Shown here one piece after another: positions 52,094 to 61,028 of a stretch of DNA of 64,000 nt. The stretch lies in contig NC_021915.1 of NCBI RefSeq assembly GCF_000442645.1, positions 992,001 through 1,056,000 on the forward strand, written 5' to 3'. The notes below the pieces were generated by a model, which searched no databases, was not told where the DNA came from, and saw only the letters and a list, made by a program, of their open reading frames with translations. This DNA comes from Corynebacterium maris DSM 45190 (GTDB taxonomy: Bacteria > Actinomycetota > Actinomycetes > Mycobacteriales > Mycobacteriaceae). Every line of letters begins with the position of its first letter. Positions within the stretch are counted from its first letter, which is position 1. The position numbers and the translations under genes are program-made.

Positions 52094-52289
52094 GTGAGCG
52101 ATTTCCTCCCTGGATTTTCTCTCTCTTAAGTCGAAAACAGCAGCTCATGAGGCGAATGAAGGGGTGGGTCGAGGGGTGGCCGACGACGCTGAAAAATGTG
52201 CTTTAAAAATATTCAGTGACGTTTTGACAATCGAGAACGGGAGGAATCGCCCGTCGTCGACGGCACGGACGGGGACTAGGCTCGAGGCC

Positions 52290-52829
52290 ATGAAACTGAG
52301 CGCAGTGACCGGGGACATCACCACGATGAAAGTCGACGCGGTCGTCAACGCCGCGAATTCCACGCTGCTGGGCGGCGGTGGCGTCGACGGGGCCATCCAC
52401 CGGGCCGCGGGACCTCAATTGCTCGCCGCCTGCGAGACGATCCGGCGCACGAAACTGAAGAAGGGGCTGCCGGCGGGCAAGGCGATCGCCACGACGGCCG
52501 GCGACCTGCCCGCGAAGTGGGTGATCCACACGGTCGGGCCGGTGTACTCGATCTCCGAGGATCTGTCGCATGTGCTGGCCTCGGCCTACACGGAATCGCT
52601 GTACACGGCCCTCTATCTGGGCGCACGCACGGTCGCCTTCCCGGCGATCTCGACGGGCGCCTACTCCTGGCCCATGGCCGACGCCGCCCGCATCGCGGTG
52701 GAGGCGGTGCACTCCCTGGCCTGGGAGCTGGGCACGGACATCGATGAGGTCATCTTCGTGGCCTTCGATTCCCGGGCGGAAGCCGCCTTCCGCGAGGCGC
52801 TGCGCAACCGGGGACCGCTCACGCGTTAG
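52290..52829 (+). CDS. Macro-domain ADP-ribose hydrolase (YmdB-like)
   Basis: A 179-residue macro domain from ATG 52290 with GAGG upstream. The ligand-binding signatures are GDITTMKVDAVVNAANSTLLGGGGVDGAIHRAAG and VAFPAISTGAYSWP, giving O-acetyl-ADP-ribose or ADP-ribosyl-residue deacetylase/hydrolase activity in characterised relatives. It converges with the metallophosphoesterase gene (11-bp overlap). Confidence 0.92.
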   Translation: MKLSAVTGDITTMKVDAVVNAANSTLLGGGGVDGAIHRAAGPQLLAACETIRRTKLKKGLPAGKAIATTAGDLPAKWVIHTVGPVYSISEDLSHVLASAYTESLYTALYLGARTVAFPAISTGAYSWPMADAARIAVEAVHSLAWELGTDIDEVIFVAFDSRAEAAFREALRNRGPLTR

Positions 52830-53415
52830 CGTCGATCCACTCCGCGACCCGCGCCGCCGGGACGGGCAAAAAGTCATGGGAGTCCACGCCGACGTGAAAT
52901 TGTCGGCCGCGCACGGTGTCGCGCTGATGCGTGTGCCCGTGGACGAGCAGCACCTGACCGTCATCGTGCGGCATGAGCGCACGCATCGCGTCTGAGGCGT
53001 ATGGGTCATCGAAAGGATAGTGAGAGACCACTGCCTCGTTGCCTGCGGCGGTGACCAGCCGGTCGCCGGTCTCCGGCAACAACTCCACGAAATGCGTCTC
53101 ATAGAGCTTGCGCCGTCGTCCCCCGCAGAGCTGAGAGACGGCGTCGTGGTTGCCGGGCATGAACAGGATGACGCCGTTGAGACGCTGCGCCGCACGCAGC
53201 GTCTTGCTGCGGGGCCCCAAAGCGAAATCCCCGAGATGCAGCACCGTGTCCGATGGGGAGACGACGTCGTTCCACCGCTGGATCATCATTTCTTTCATGT
53301 CGTCCAGGCGGTCGTCGTAGCCGCGTCCGGCGAACGCGGAGATCCGCTTGTGACCGAAATGGTGGTCGGAGGTGAGGAAGTCGACGGCGCCGCCGTGCTC
53401 TTTCAAACGCAGCAT
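52819..53415 (-). CDS. Calcineurin-like metallophosphoesterase
   Basis: A 198-residue protein from ATG 53415. Metal-binding motifs appear in family order: LTSDHHFGHKR (D-x-H), LHLGDFALG (GD), FMPGNHDAV (GNHD), VVSHYPF and LVHGHTHQ (GHxH). All residues of the dinuclear centre are present. It belongs to the short bacterial class whose substrate is often a phosphodiester; not determinable here. It is divergent from guaB1, with 34 bp between. Confidence 0.9.
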   Translation of the reverse strand: MLRLKEHGGAVDFLTSDHHFGHKRISAFAGRGYDDRLDDMKEMMIQRWNDVVSPSDTVLHLGDFALGPRSKTLRAAQRLNGVILFMPGNHDAVSQLCGGRRRKLYETHFVELLPETGDRLVTAAGNEAVVSHYPFDDPYASDAMRALMPHDDGQVLLVHGHTHQRDTVRGRQFHVGVDSHDFLPVPAARVAEWIDANA

Positions 53416-53449
53416 TCCCCAAGTCTGCCACGTCCCTATCCTGGGCGGC

Positions 53450-54889
53450 ATGCGCTTCCTCAACGATAGACAACCCCAGCACGAGCTGACGTACGACGAC
53501 GTGTTCATGGCGCCGTCCTTGTCCGAGGTGGGCTCCCGGATGTCGGTGGACCTGTCCACCCCCGACGGCGCCGGCGCCACCATCCCGCTCGTGGTCTCGA
53601 ACATGACCGCCGTGGCGGGCCGACGCATGGCGGAGACGGTCGCACGCCGGGGCGGGCTCGTCATCCTGCCGCAGGACGTGCCCGCCGACATCGTCGCGGA
53701 GACGATCGGCAAGGTCAAGGCCTCCCACGTGCTCTACGACACGCCGATCACCGTCAAGCCCCACCACACCGCCGGCTATGCCCGGCACCTGCTGCCCAAG
53801 CGCGCGCACGGGGCGGCGATCGTGGTGGACCCGGCGACGAATGAACCGGTCGGCGTCCTTACCGAGAAAGACCTGCGTGGGGCGGATAACTTCGCGCAGG
53901 TCGGCGCCCTGATGTCGACGTCCTTGTTGACCCTGCCGGACGGGATCGACCCGCAGGAGGCTTTTCGACGCCTGACGGAGGCCTCACGCAAGCTGGCCCC
54001 GGTCGTGTCCGCCGACGGCGCCCTGCTGGGCGTGCTCACCCGTCAAGGCGCTCTGCGCGCCAGCCTCTACGAACCGGCCGTCGACGCCGACCGGCGCTTG
54101 CGCGTCGGGGCGGCGATCGGCGTGACCGGCGACGTGGAGGGGCGTGTCCGTGCGCTCGTCGACGCCGGCGCCGACGTCCTCGTCGTCGACACCGCCCACG
54201 GGCATCAGACCTCGGCGCTGGACGCGGTCCGACGGGTCCGCGCCCTGGATCCGCCGGCGCCGGTCGTCGCGGGCAACGTCGTCACCGCCGCCGGCGTACG
54301 CGACCTGGTGGAGGCGGGCGCAGACGTCGTCAAGGTGGGCGTGGGCCCGGGCGCGATGTGTACCACCCGGATGCAGACCGGGGTGGGGCGTCCGCAGTTT
54401 TCCGCGGTGCTCGAGTGCGCCGCCGCGGCCCGGGAGCTCGGCGCCCACGTGTGGGCGGACGGCGGGGTACGGCATCCGCGCGACGTGGCCCTGGCGCTGG
54501 CGGCGGGGGCGTCGAACGTCATGGTCGGCTCCTGGTTCGCCGGCACCTACGAGTCTCCCGGGGACCTGCTGAAGGATCCGGACGGACGCGAATACAAGGA
54601 GTCCTTCGGCATGGCCTCGCGCCGCGCGGTGGAAAACCGCAACGCGGCGACCGAGACCTTCGAGAAGGCGCGCCGCGAAATGTTCGAGGAGGGCATCTCC
54701 TCGGCGCGGATCTTCCTGGAGCCCGGACGCGGGGGAGTGGAGGACCTCATCGACTCGATCGTGTCGGGGGTGCGTTCGTCGTTCACCTACGCGGGCGCCG
54801 CCTCCATCGCCGAGTTCCAGGACCGGGCGGTCGTCGGGGTGCAGTCCGCCGCGGGCTACGCGGAAGGGCAGCCGCGCCCGACGCGGTGA
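53450..54889 (+). CDS. guaB1: GuaB1-type IMP dehydrogenase-related protein (GMP reductase)
   Basis: A 479-residue barrel enzyme. TYDDVFMAPSLSEV at the start, two CBS-like segments (about residues 95-215), then GADVLVVDTAHGH and the catalytic loop GVGPGAMCTTRMQTGVG with the active Cys. The loop is of the type found in mycobacterial GuaB1, shown to act as a GMP reductase rather than IMP dehydrogenase. It would recycle GMP to IMP. Monocistronic by appearance. Confidence 0.9.
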   Translation: MRFLNDRQPQHELTYDDVFMAPSLSEVGSRMSVDLSTPDGAGATIPLVVSNMTAVAGRRMAETVARRGGLVILPQDVPADIVAETIGKVKASHVLYDTPITVKPHHTAGYARHLLPKRAHGAAIVVDPATNEPVGVLTEKDLRGADNFAQVGALMSTSLLTLPDGIDPQEAFRRLTEASRKLAPVVSADGALLGVLTRQGALRASLYEPAVDADRRLRVGAAIGVTGDVEGRVRALVDAGADVLVVDTAHGHQTSALDAVRRVRALDPPAPVVAGNVVTAAGVRDLVEAGADVVKVGVGPGAMCTTRMQTGVGRPQFSAVLECAAAARELGAHVWADGGVRHPRDVALALAAGASNVMVGSWFAGTYESPGDLLKDPDGREYKESFGMASRRAVENRNAATETFEKARREMFEEGISSARIFLEPGRGGVEDLIDSIVSGVRSSFTYAGAASIAEFQDRAVVGVQSAAGYAEGQPRPTR

Positions 54890-54893
54890 CCGG

Positions 54894-56633
54894 TCACTTC
54901 ACGTATGGCAACAGCAGCCGCGACGGGTGCTCGGCGTCGCGGTAGACCGTGGTCGTGGTTCTGCGCCCGATCGGCAGGTGGAACGCGTCCGGCGGCAGCA
55001 GCGCGTTGTGTTCGTCGGCCATCGGCTCGTTGTTGGACAGCTCCACGACGAGTTTGTGTCCCGGCATGAAAGTCGCCGCGAAGGGGTAGACGCGGATGAC
55101 GTATTCGTTGATCTCGCCCGGAGTCACGGGGGTCTTCGAGGTGTGCGGGTGAACGGGGTTTCCCTCGGTGGATTCCGGCGACAGTTCGTTCTGGCTCGCC
55201 TTGAGGTAGCCGGTCGTGATCAGCTGGCGTTGTCCGGTGGGGCCCTGGTCGAAGAACCTCAGGATGAAGTTGGTGTCGTCCTGGTCGATCGCGGCGAAGA
55301 TGTGGGCGGCGCCGACGCCCTGCATCTCGGCCGGTTCCGTGAATGCCGGGGTGGCCCAGGAAAGCTTCGCGGTGTCGTTGGTCAGCGTCATCGGCAATTG
55401 CGTGAACGCCTCCGGCTCCGCGTAGTCCGCGCTCAGCGGTTCTGGGCGGTCGGAGAGGATGTGGCGGGGGCGCAGGTACAGGGGACGGTGCTCGGTGTCC
55501 TTGGTGGGGAAGGAGTCGCCGGTCTCGGTATGGTGGGACCCCTCGACGTGGACGGTGACGGCCGGTTCCTCCATGACGCCGTTGTCGACGCCCTTGAGCC
55601 AGTAGTCGTACCAGCGGAACATTTCGTCGTGGGCGTCGACGAAGGGACGCGAATTCATCGGCGGGTACGCCAGGATGTCCAGCTTCTTCACCCCGGAGAC
55701 CTTGTCGAACATCTCGATGGTGCCGTCCATGGTCCAGCCGCGCCCCTGGGCGATCTGAAAATAGGAGGGAATTTCGATCTGGTGCGCCAATTCGTTCGGG
55801 TTGCGCTCTTGGTACCACTCGCCGTCGAGGTCGTTGAGGACGATGTCGAACCAGGCTTCGTGGTGCTTCGGGTACATGAGGGTGTGGAACATGTTGGGCC
55901 AGCCGGCGACGTCCGGGTCCCGCAGCCGTTCCTCGACCATTTTCTGCACTTCTTCGGGGGTGTGCTCGTCGAGCACACGGGAGGTCACCCGGTCAGTGAA
56001 GGCCCAGCCGGAGTCACCGCCGCGGCCTTCCCGGGCAGCGCGCGGCATCAGCCACATCACCCCGCCGTGATAGGTGGTCTCGTAGAAGTCGTAGTGGCCG
56101 CCGTTGACGAAGATCGCCTTCAGCGCCGGCGGGTTCTCCGCCGCGGCCAGCACGGACATGGACCCGAAATAAGAGGTGCCGATCATGCCGACGTTGCCGT
56201 CGCACCACGGCTGTTCCGCGACCCACTGGATGAAATCGTAGGCGTCTTCGCCAAGGGGCACGCCGCCGGCGTTGTAGTTGCCGCTGTGGGTGCCCTCGGA
56301 ATAACCGGACCCGCGCAGGTCGCCGATGACGTGGACGTAGTCTTCCTCGACGACGCGGGCGATGTCACCGGCTTCGATGCAGCCGTCCCAGGTCACGGAC
56401 GGCCGGTACTGGCCCGGCATCTTCAGGGAGTAGGCCTGTAGTTCTTTGCCGTAGGGAGACAGGGCGATGAGCGCGGGGCGCGGGGCGTCATCGGGCTTGT
56501 GGTAGGCGTCGGCGGCGAGGTTGACTCCGTCGCGCATCGGCACGCGGAGGTTCTTGCGGACGTGGATGTCTGTGGCGCCGGTGGTGATGGTGGAGACGGA
56601 CTCGGCGGGAAATCCCGGGTAGGAGGCGGTCAT
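54894..56633 (-). CDS. CocE/NonD family alpha/beta hydrolase (X-Pro dipeptidyl-peptidase type)
   Basis: A 579-residue protein. MRDGVNLAADAYHKP is the usual family start, the nucleophile Ser lies in IGTSYFGSMS (GxSYxG), and a helical cap and C-terminal jelly-roll (INEYVIRVYPFAATFMPGHKLVVELSNN) follow. Relatives cleave esters such as cocaine or N-terminal dipeptides. No signal peptide. It is transcribed away from the MBL gene, and a dyad lies in the gap. Confidence 0.88.
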   Translation of the reverse strand: MTASYPGFPAESVSTITTGATDIHVRKNLRVPMRDGVNLAADAYHKPDDAPRPALIALSPYGKELQAYSLKMPGQYRPSVTWDGCIEAGDIARVVEEDYVHVIGDLRGSGYSEGTHSGNYNAGGVPLGEDAYDFIQWVAEQPWCDGNVGMIGTSYFGSMSVLAAAENPPALKAIFVNGGHYDFYETTYHGGVMWLMPRAAREGRGGDSGWAFTDRVTSRVLDEHTPEEVQKMVEERLRDPDVAGWPNMFHTLMYPKHHEAWFDIVLNDLDGEWYQERNPNELAHQIEIPSYFQIAQGRGWTMDGTIEMFDKVSGVKKLDILAYPPMNSRPFVDAHDEMFRWYDYWLKGVDNGVMEEPAVTVHVEGSHHTETGDSFPTKDTEHRPLYLRPRHILSDRPEPLSADYAEPEAFTQLPMTLTNDTAKLSWATPAFTEPAEMQGVGAAHIFAAIDQDDTNFILRFFDQGPTGQRQLITTGYLKASQNELSPESTEGNPVHPHTSKTPVTPGEINEYVIRVYPFAATFMPGHKLVVELSNNEPMADEHNALLPPDAFHLPIGRRTTTTVYRDAEHPSRLLLPYVK

Positions 56634-56680
56634 GGGCCATCCCTTCTGTGTCGGTATGACGTTGATCGGTGGGCCGTCGG

Positions 56681-56700
56681 GGTGTGGAGCTCGCCACACC
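56681..56700. promoter_or_regulatory. 20-bp dyad GGTGTGG-N6-CCACACC in divergent gap
   Basis: Perfect 7-bp arms with a 6-base spacer lie 48 bp before the CocE start and 99 bp before the MBL start, next to an AT-rich stretch (TTATATTATTAT, 56709-56720). The spacing suits a TetR- or GntR-type dimer. Confidence 0.6.
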
Positions 56701-56798
56701 GCTACTAGTTATATTATTATGACAAAGTGTACGGGGCAAGAGGATTAGGCTGAGACTTACGCCCCGGCTGACCGTCGCAACGACATAAGGAGCACCGC

Positions 56799-57728
56799 AT
56801 GACCGTCGACATCACCCCGCTCATCGCCCCCTGGGGACGCTTCAGTCTCTACACCTTCTTCATCGACGCCGAACAACCGGCGGTCATCGACACCGGCATC
56901 GCCGGCACCCCCGTAGACGGCATCGCCCCCGAACTGGAGAAATTGGGCAGGCGCGTGCAGGACGTCCAGTGGATCCTGCTCACCCACGGACACATCGACC
57001 ACCTCGGCGGCGCGCACGCTCTCTGGGAGATGACCGGACGCACGGCCAAGGTCGTCATCCATGAAGCCGACCTGAAGTACCTGCAGGCGCGCCGGGCGCA
57101 CGTGGACAACTATCTGGCGCTGCGCGCCGACTACATTGACGACCCAGAGGCCGAGGCCCGGCAGACCGAGATGGCTGAGCGGGCGATCTCCGGGGAAATG
57201 GCCGCAGACGTGGTGGTCTCCGGAGGTGAGACCCTTGACCTGGGCGGTGGCGTCACCGTCAGCGTCGTCCACACGCCGGGACATTCCATGGGCTCGGTCG
57301 CCTACGTCGTCGACGGGCAAAACGACGTCTTCGTCGGTGACGCCGTCCAAGTCCACGGCGCCGCCAACGGCTTCCCCGGCTACGAGGACCCGGACGCCTA
57401 CCGGGCGTCCCTGGAGACGATTCTCGAGCTCGCCCCCGACAACATGTACATGGGACACCCTTACCGCACCAGCCAGGGGACGCCGTACCCGGTGATCCTG
57501 GAGAAGGAGACCGCGGAGAAGGCGATCCGGGAATCCCTCGAGATCGAAGAGCGCATCCGCACTGTCGCGCAGCAGGCCTTCGAACAGGGAATCGCAGACA
57601 CCGACTCGCATTACTCGCCGTTTGAAGCCATCGCCGAAGCACTGGGGTACGAGGGAGACCCGACGCTGGAACCGTCGCCTTTCTTCACGACGCTCGACGG
57701 GTACCGGCGCCTGCACGGCCGCGCATAA
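56799..57728 (+). CDS. MBL-fold hydrolase (glyoxalase II-like/lactonase group)
   Basis: A 309-residue protein with the full zinc signature THGHIDHLGG, a later His in HTPGHSMGSVAY, Asp in FVGDAVQ and a His in MYMGHPYRT. The family includes hydroxyacylglutathione hydrolases and lactonases. Divergence from the CocE-type hydrolase across a shared dyad suggests a joint degradative function, but that is inference. Confidence 0.87.
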   Translation: MTVDITPLIAPWGRFSLYTFFIDAEQPAVIDTGIAGTPVDGIAPELEKLGRRVQDVQWILLTHGHIDHLGGAHALWEMTGRTAKVVIHEADLKYLQARRAHVDNYLALRADYIDDPEAEARQTEMAERAISGEMAADVVVSGGETLDLGGGVTVSVVHTPGHSMGSVAYVVDGQNDVFVGDAVQVHGAANGFPGYEDPDAYRASLETILELAPDNMYMGHPYRTSQGTPYPVILEKETAEKAIRESLEIEERIRTVAQQAFEQGIADTDSHYSPFEAIAEALGYEGDPTLEPSPFFTTLDGYRRLHGRA

Positions 57729-57774
57729 CTTGCGGCCATAGACAGTGCTGAGGGGACTGCCTACACTGAGCGGC

Positions 57775-58371
57775 GTGACTGCAGACAATTCCCCTTCCCG
57801 CCCGCGCCGAGGTTTCCGCCCCTGGGTGGCAGGCGTCGTGTCCACTGTCGCGGTGGCGGGCCTGGCCATCGGCGCCACCGTCGGATTCAGCGGAGAATCC
57901 GGCGTCCCCGCAGAATCTTCGGCGCCCTCGTCCGATCTCGCCCTAGAAACCGCGCCCGACCCTGTTCCTGAGCCGGCCCCCGAGCCGGTTCCTGAAGTCA
58001 TCGAACCGGCGCCCTTCGACTATGGGGAGTGCCCGCCCGTCGCCCGCGCCTGCGTCGACCTCGACGGTGAGCGCGCCTGGTTGCAGGAAAACGGCGAGGT
58101 CACTTATGGCGCCGTGCCGATCGGCCAGGGCGGCCCGGGTTATGAGACCCCGCGGTCCGAGTTCCACGTGACCAGGAAGGTCAAGGACGAGGTTTCTTAC
58201 ATCTACGACATGGAGCCCATGCCTTACGCGGTGTACTTCACCAATTCCGGCCACGCCTTCCATGAAGGGGACCCGAACGGAGACTCCCACGGCTGTGTCC
58301 GGCTTCCACCCGGGGACGCGGAGGTCTTCTTCGATTCACTGGACGTCTATGATCTGGTGCACATCTACTGA
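57775..58371 (+). CDS. L,D-transpeptidase (YkuD domain)
   Basis: A 198-residue protein with an N-terminal helix (about residues 16-38), a long Pro/Glu/Val spacer and a C-terminal YkuD domain holding HEGDPNGDSHGCVRLP, the His/Ser/His/Gly/Cys/Val/Arg catalytic motif. It would form 3-3 cross-links in peptidoglycan or process it. The start is GTG 57775, with a longer frame possible from 57745. It converges with the MFS gene (1-base gap). Confidence 0.87.
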   Translation: MTADNSPSRPRRGFRPWVAGVVSTVAVAGLAIGATVGFSGESGVPAESSAPSSDLALETAPDPVPEPAPEPVPEVIEPAPFDYGECPPVARACVDLDGERAWLQENGEVTYGAVPIGQGGPGYETPRSEFHVTRKVKDEVSYIYDMEPMPYAVYFTNSGHAFHEGDPNGDSHGCVRLPPGDAEVFFDSLDVYDLVHIY

Positions 58372-58372
58372 T

Positions 58373-59662
58373 CTACGAGGACTGCCTGGCGGCAGCAGTG
58401 GAGTCGCTGACTTTGCTCGGCGCCGATTCCTTGAGGAACAGGGCGAAGAAGGTGGCGACCAGTGCGCCGCCTGAGGAGATGAACAGGGCGGAGGCCAGGC
58501 CGTATTGGTCAGCGACGGCGCCGGTGATCACCGGGTTGAGGAAGCCACCGATGAACTCGCCGACGCCCACGGGCAGCCCCACCGCGAGGCCGGCGACGGC
58601 CGGGCGGACGGATTCCGCCGGGATGACGGACATCGCCAGACCGCCGACTCCCATGCCGGCCGCGAAAACGAAGACCGCTGCGCCCATCAGTCCGGGTTCC
58701 TCGACGAAAACTATGGCCAGCGGCGCGAGGGCAGACATGAGGCCGAAGAAAACGGCGGTGGGCTTACGACCGATCTTGTCGGAGATCAGCGGGACGACGA
58801 AGCCCCACACGGCGGTGCCGACGCCGAAGGCCGCGAGGATGAGGCTCATGGAACTGACGGTCCACCCGTGGACGCCCGTGATATAGAGCGGGCCGAAGAC
58901 CTGCAGGGAGATCAGATACACCATAAAACCGGAGAACATGACGATGGAGAGCCACACGTTGCGGTTGCGCAGGACCTCGCGCAGGCCGCCCTCGTGGTCG
59001 GGGGCGCCGTATTCGGCGGCTTCCACAGTGGTGGCTCGGGGTTCGCGCATGACTTTCCAGATGACGAAGGCCATGAGCAAGCCCGGGACGATGGTGAAGA
59101 AGAAAGCCGTACGCCAGTCAAAGATATTGGCCAGGGCGACGATGACGATCGGGGCGAGCACGCCGCCGAACAGGCCGTTGGCGGTGTTCATGGTGAAGCC
59201 GAGGTTGAACCCGCGGCGATGCGGGGATGACTCCATCGCCAACACCGACTGCGTGACGGGAATGGTGGGGCCCTCGAACAGGCCCATCATCAGGCGCAGG
59301 ATGATCAGGTGCACGAAGGTGCCCACGAAGCCTTGGGTGAACGACACAACGGAGAAAGCGACGAGGAGGGCGACGAGGTAGAAGCGTTTGCTTTTGACCC
59401 GGTCGGAGATGCGCCCGCCGACGATGGAGGCGATTGACCAGGTCAAGGCTGCGGCGCCGGCGAGCTGCCCCACCTGGGCGTTGGTCAGGCCCAGGTCTTC
59501 CTGGATGAAGGGCATGAGGAAGTTGATGATCAAGCGGTCGAAGAAGACTAGGCCGACGGCGAAGAAGAACACCGTGACGAGTTTGTTTTCGTAGGTCCAG
59601 AAACCGGTGGAGCCCGACTTCCGGGAGTCCGTGGGCGGGGTGATGGTGGAGCGTGTCGACAT
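58373..59662 (-). CDS. MFS transporter (anion:cation symporter type)
   Basis: A 429-residue, 12-helix MFS protein. GGRISDRVKSKRFY is motif A, and LRLMMGLFEGPTIPVTQS with AMESSPHRRGFNLGFTMN suits the ACS family that imports organic acids such as hexuronates or phthalates. A terminator separates it from the esterase gene upstream. The substrate is unknown. Confidence 0.88.
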   Translation of the reverse strand: MSTRSTITPPTDSRKSGSTGFWTYENKLVTVFFFAVGLVFFDRLIINFLMPFIQEDLGLTNAQVGQLAGAAALTWSIASIVGGRISDRVKSKRFYLVALLVAFSVVSFTQGFVGTFVHLIILRLMMGLFEGPTIPVTQSVLAMESSPHRRGFNLGFTMNTANGLFGGVLAPIVIVALANIFDWRTAFFFTIVPGLLMAFVIWKVMREPRATTVEAAEYGAPDHEGGLREVLRNRNVWLSIVMFSGFMVYLISLQVFGPLYITGVHGWTVSSMSLILAAFGVGTAVWGFVVPLISDKIGRKPTAVFFGLMSALAPLAIVFVEEPGLMGAAVFVFAAGMGVGGLAMSVIPAESVRPAVAGLAVGLPVGVGEFIGGFLNPVITGAVADQYGLASALFISSGGALVATFFALFLKESAPSKVSDSTAAARQSS

Positions 59663-59734
59663 GGTGGCCTCTTTCGGGTCACACAGTGCAGCCTTAAGGC
59701 TCGGCTCTGTATCGGAGGGGAGTTTTCGGGTAGG

Positions 59735-59775
59735 AAAAAGGGCCGCACCCGGAAATCCGGAAGCGGGTGCGACCC
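59735..59775 (-). terminator. Rho-independent terminator after the esterase gene
   Basis: On the minus strand GGG-T-CGCACCCG pairs with CGGGTGCG-G-CCC around a 12-base loop (59740-59775), followed by TTTTT (59735-59739). It separates the esterase transcript from the MFS gene. Confidence 0.85.
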
Positions 59776-59801
59776 TGGGGTGGTTGGTGTGAGAGGTGCG
59801 G

Positions 59802-60737
59802 TTACTTCTTCAGGAACTCGGCGGTCTGCCGGAACACGTCGTAAAACTCCGGAATCCAGCTGAAGTTGACCACGAACCCGTGGTTGGCGTTGTCGTAGGG
59901 CAGGTGGGTGACGTCCACGCCGTGCTCGGCGAGTTTGTCCGCGTAGGCGACGCCTTCATCGCGCAGCGGGTCGTAGCCGGCGGTGACCACCAAGGCGGCC
60001 GGGAGGCCGGACAGGTCGGGGCGCTTAATCGGGGAGACCAGCGGGTCCGCCGGGTCGGCGCCGTTGTCCAGGTAGAAGGAGTTGAACGGGGCCAGGCCGT
60101 TGTACTCCAGCCCGTAGCCCTCGGCATTGTCCTTGAGCGACGGCCAACGGTCCTGGTCGAAGTCGAGGTCCACGGACGGATAGTAGAGGATCTGGTGGGT
60201 GATGCGGGTGAACTCCGCGTCGTGGGCGAGGAAGGTCACGGCGGCGACGAAGTTGGCGCCCGAGGAGTCGCCGGCCAGGGCGAGGGTCCGGTGGTCCCAC
60301 TTCAGGTCGTCGGCGTGCTCCACGGCCCAGCGTACGACCCCGAAGCACTCATTGATGGCGACCGGGAATTCGGCCTCGGGCGCGAGCGAGTATCCCACGG
60401 AGATGACCTTGGCGCCGGTTTCTTTGGCCAGGGAGCGGGCGACGTGGTCGTGGGTGTCCAGCGACCCGGAGAAGAAGGCGCCGCCGTGGAAGTAGACGAT
60501 CAGCCCGTATTCCTGGGCGTCGGCGTCGTCCGCGTAGATGCGTACCGGAACCTCGCCGACCGGGGTGACGGCGGTGACGTCCTCGACGAGTCCGAGCATG
60601 GGTTCGCGCTCGTCGACCGGCTTGACCTGCTCGGCTTCACCGGCACGCAGGGCGGCCGGGTCCGGCGGGGTGGTCGACGCCGGCGGGATCTGCTCGACGA
60701 TCTTCTGGATTTCCGGGTGCAGGGGTTGGGCAGTCAT
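59802..60737 (-). CDS. Alpha/beta hydrolase, hormone-sensitive-lipase-type esterase
   Basis: A 311-residue esterase from ATG 60737 with AAAGGA upstream. YFHGGAFFSGSLDTHD holds the HGGF/A oxyanion motif, LALAGDSSGANFV is the nucleophile elbow (GDSSG), with the Asp in AGYDPLRDEG and the His in NANHGFVVNFSW. This is the bacterial HSL family acting on short acyl esters. It is divergent from the formate dehydrogenase gene. Confidence 0.92.
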   Translation of the reverse strand: MTAQPLHPEIQKIVEQIPPASTTPPDPAALRAGEAEQVKPVDEREPMLGLVEDVTAVTPVGEVPVRIYADDADAQEYGLIVYFHGGAFFSGSLDTHDHVARSLAKETGAKVISVGYSLAPEAEFPVAINECFGVVRWAVEHADDLKWDHRTLALAGDSSGANFVAAVTFLAHDAEFTRITHQILYYPSVDLDFDQDRWPSLKDNAEGYGLEYNGLAPFNSFYLDNGADPADPLVSPIKRPDLSGLPAALVVTAGYDPLRDEGVAYADKLAEHGVDVTHLPYDNANHGFVVNFSWIPEFYDVFRQTAEFLKK

Positions 60738-60906
60738 AGTGGGTCCTTTGCTCGAGGTGTCTGACACGATGGCGCCGGGACAGCGGCCACGTGGCCCAGT
60801 ATGGGCGCCAGGGTCGGCGCGGTCACCCGAACGGGGCAGTCGTGGTGGGCGTCGGGGTGCGGGTCCCCCTTCCGGGATATGACCTGGGTTACACCCTGGC
60901 CCCAGA

Positions 60907-60926
60907 TTGGCATAATGTCATGCCAA
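60907..60926 (+). promoter_or_regulatory. 20-bp dyad overlapping the formate dehydrogenase promoter
   Basis: TTGGCAT-N6-ATGCCAA has perfect 7-bp arms. CATAAT at 60911-60916 inside it is a plausible -10, with TTACAC at 60889-60894 (16-bp spacing) as -35, so a bound protein would repress. It lies 103 bp before the fdh start. Other dyads nearby are GGCCACGTGGCC (60785-60796) and GGGT-N3-ACCC (60886-60896). Confidence 0.65.
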
Positions 60927-61028
60927 AGTCAACGGTGCGGGTGAGGTCTCCGGTCAACGATTCGGCAGTGTGTCTCCTATGCGCCCCTGCACGTGGCGGG
61001 ACCGGCGGAGGATGGTTACCGTGGGGGC

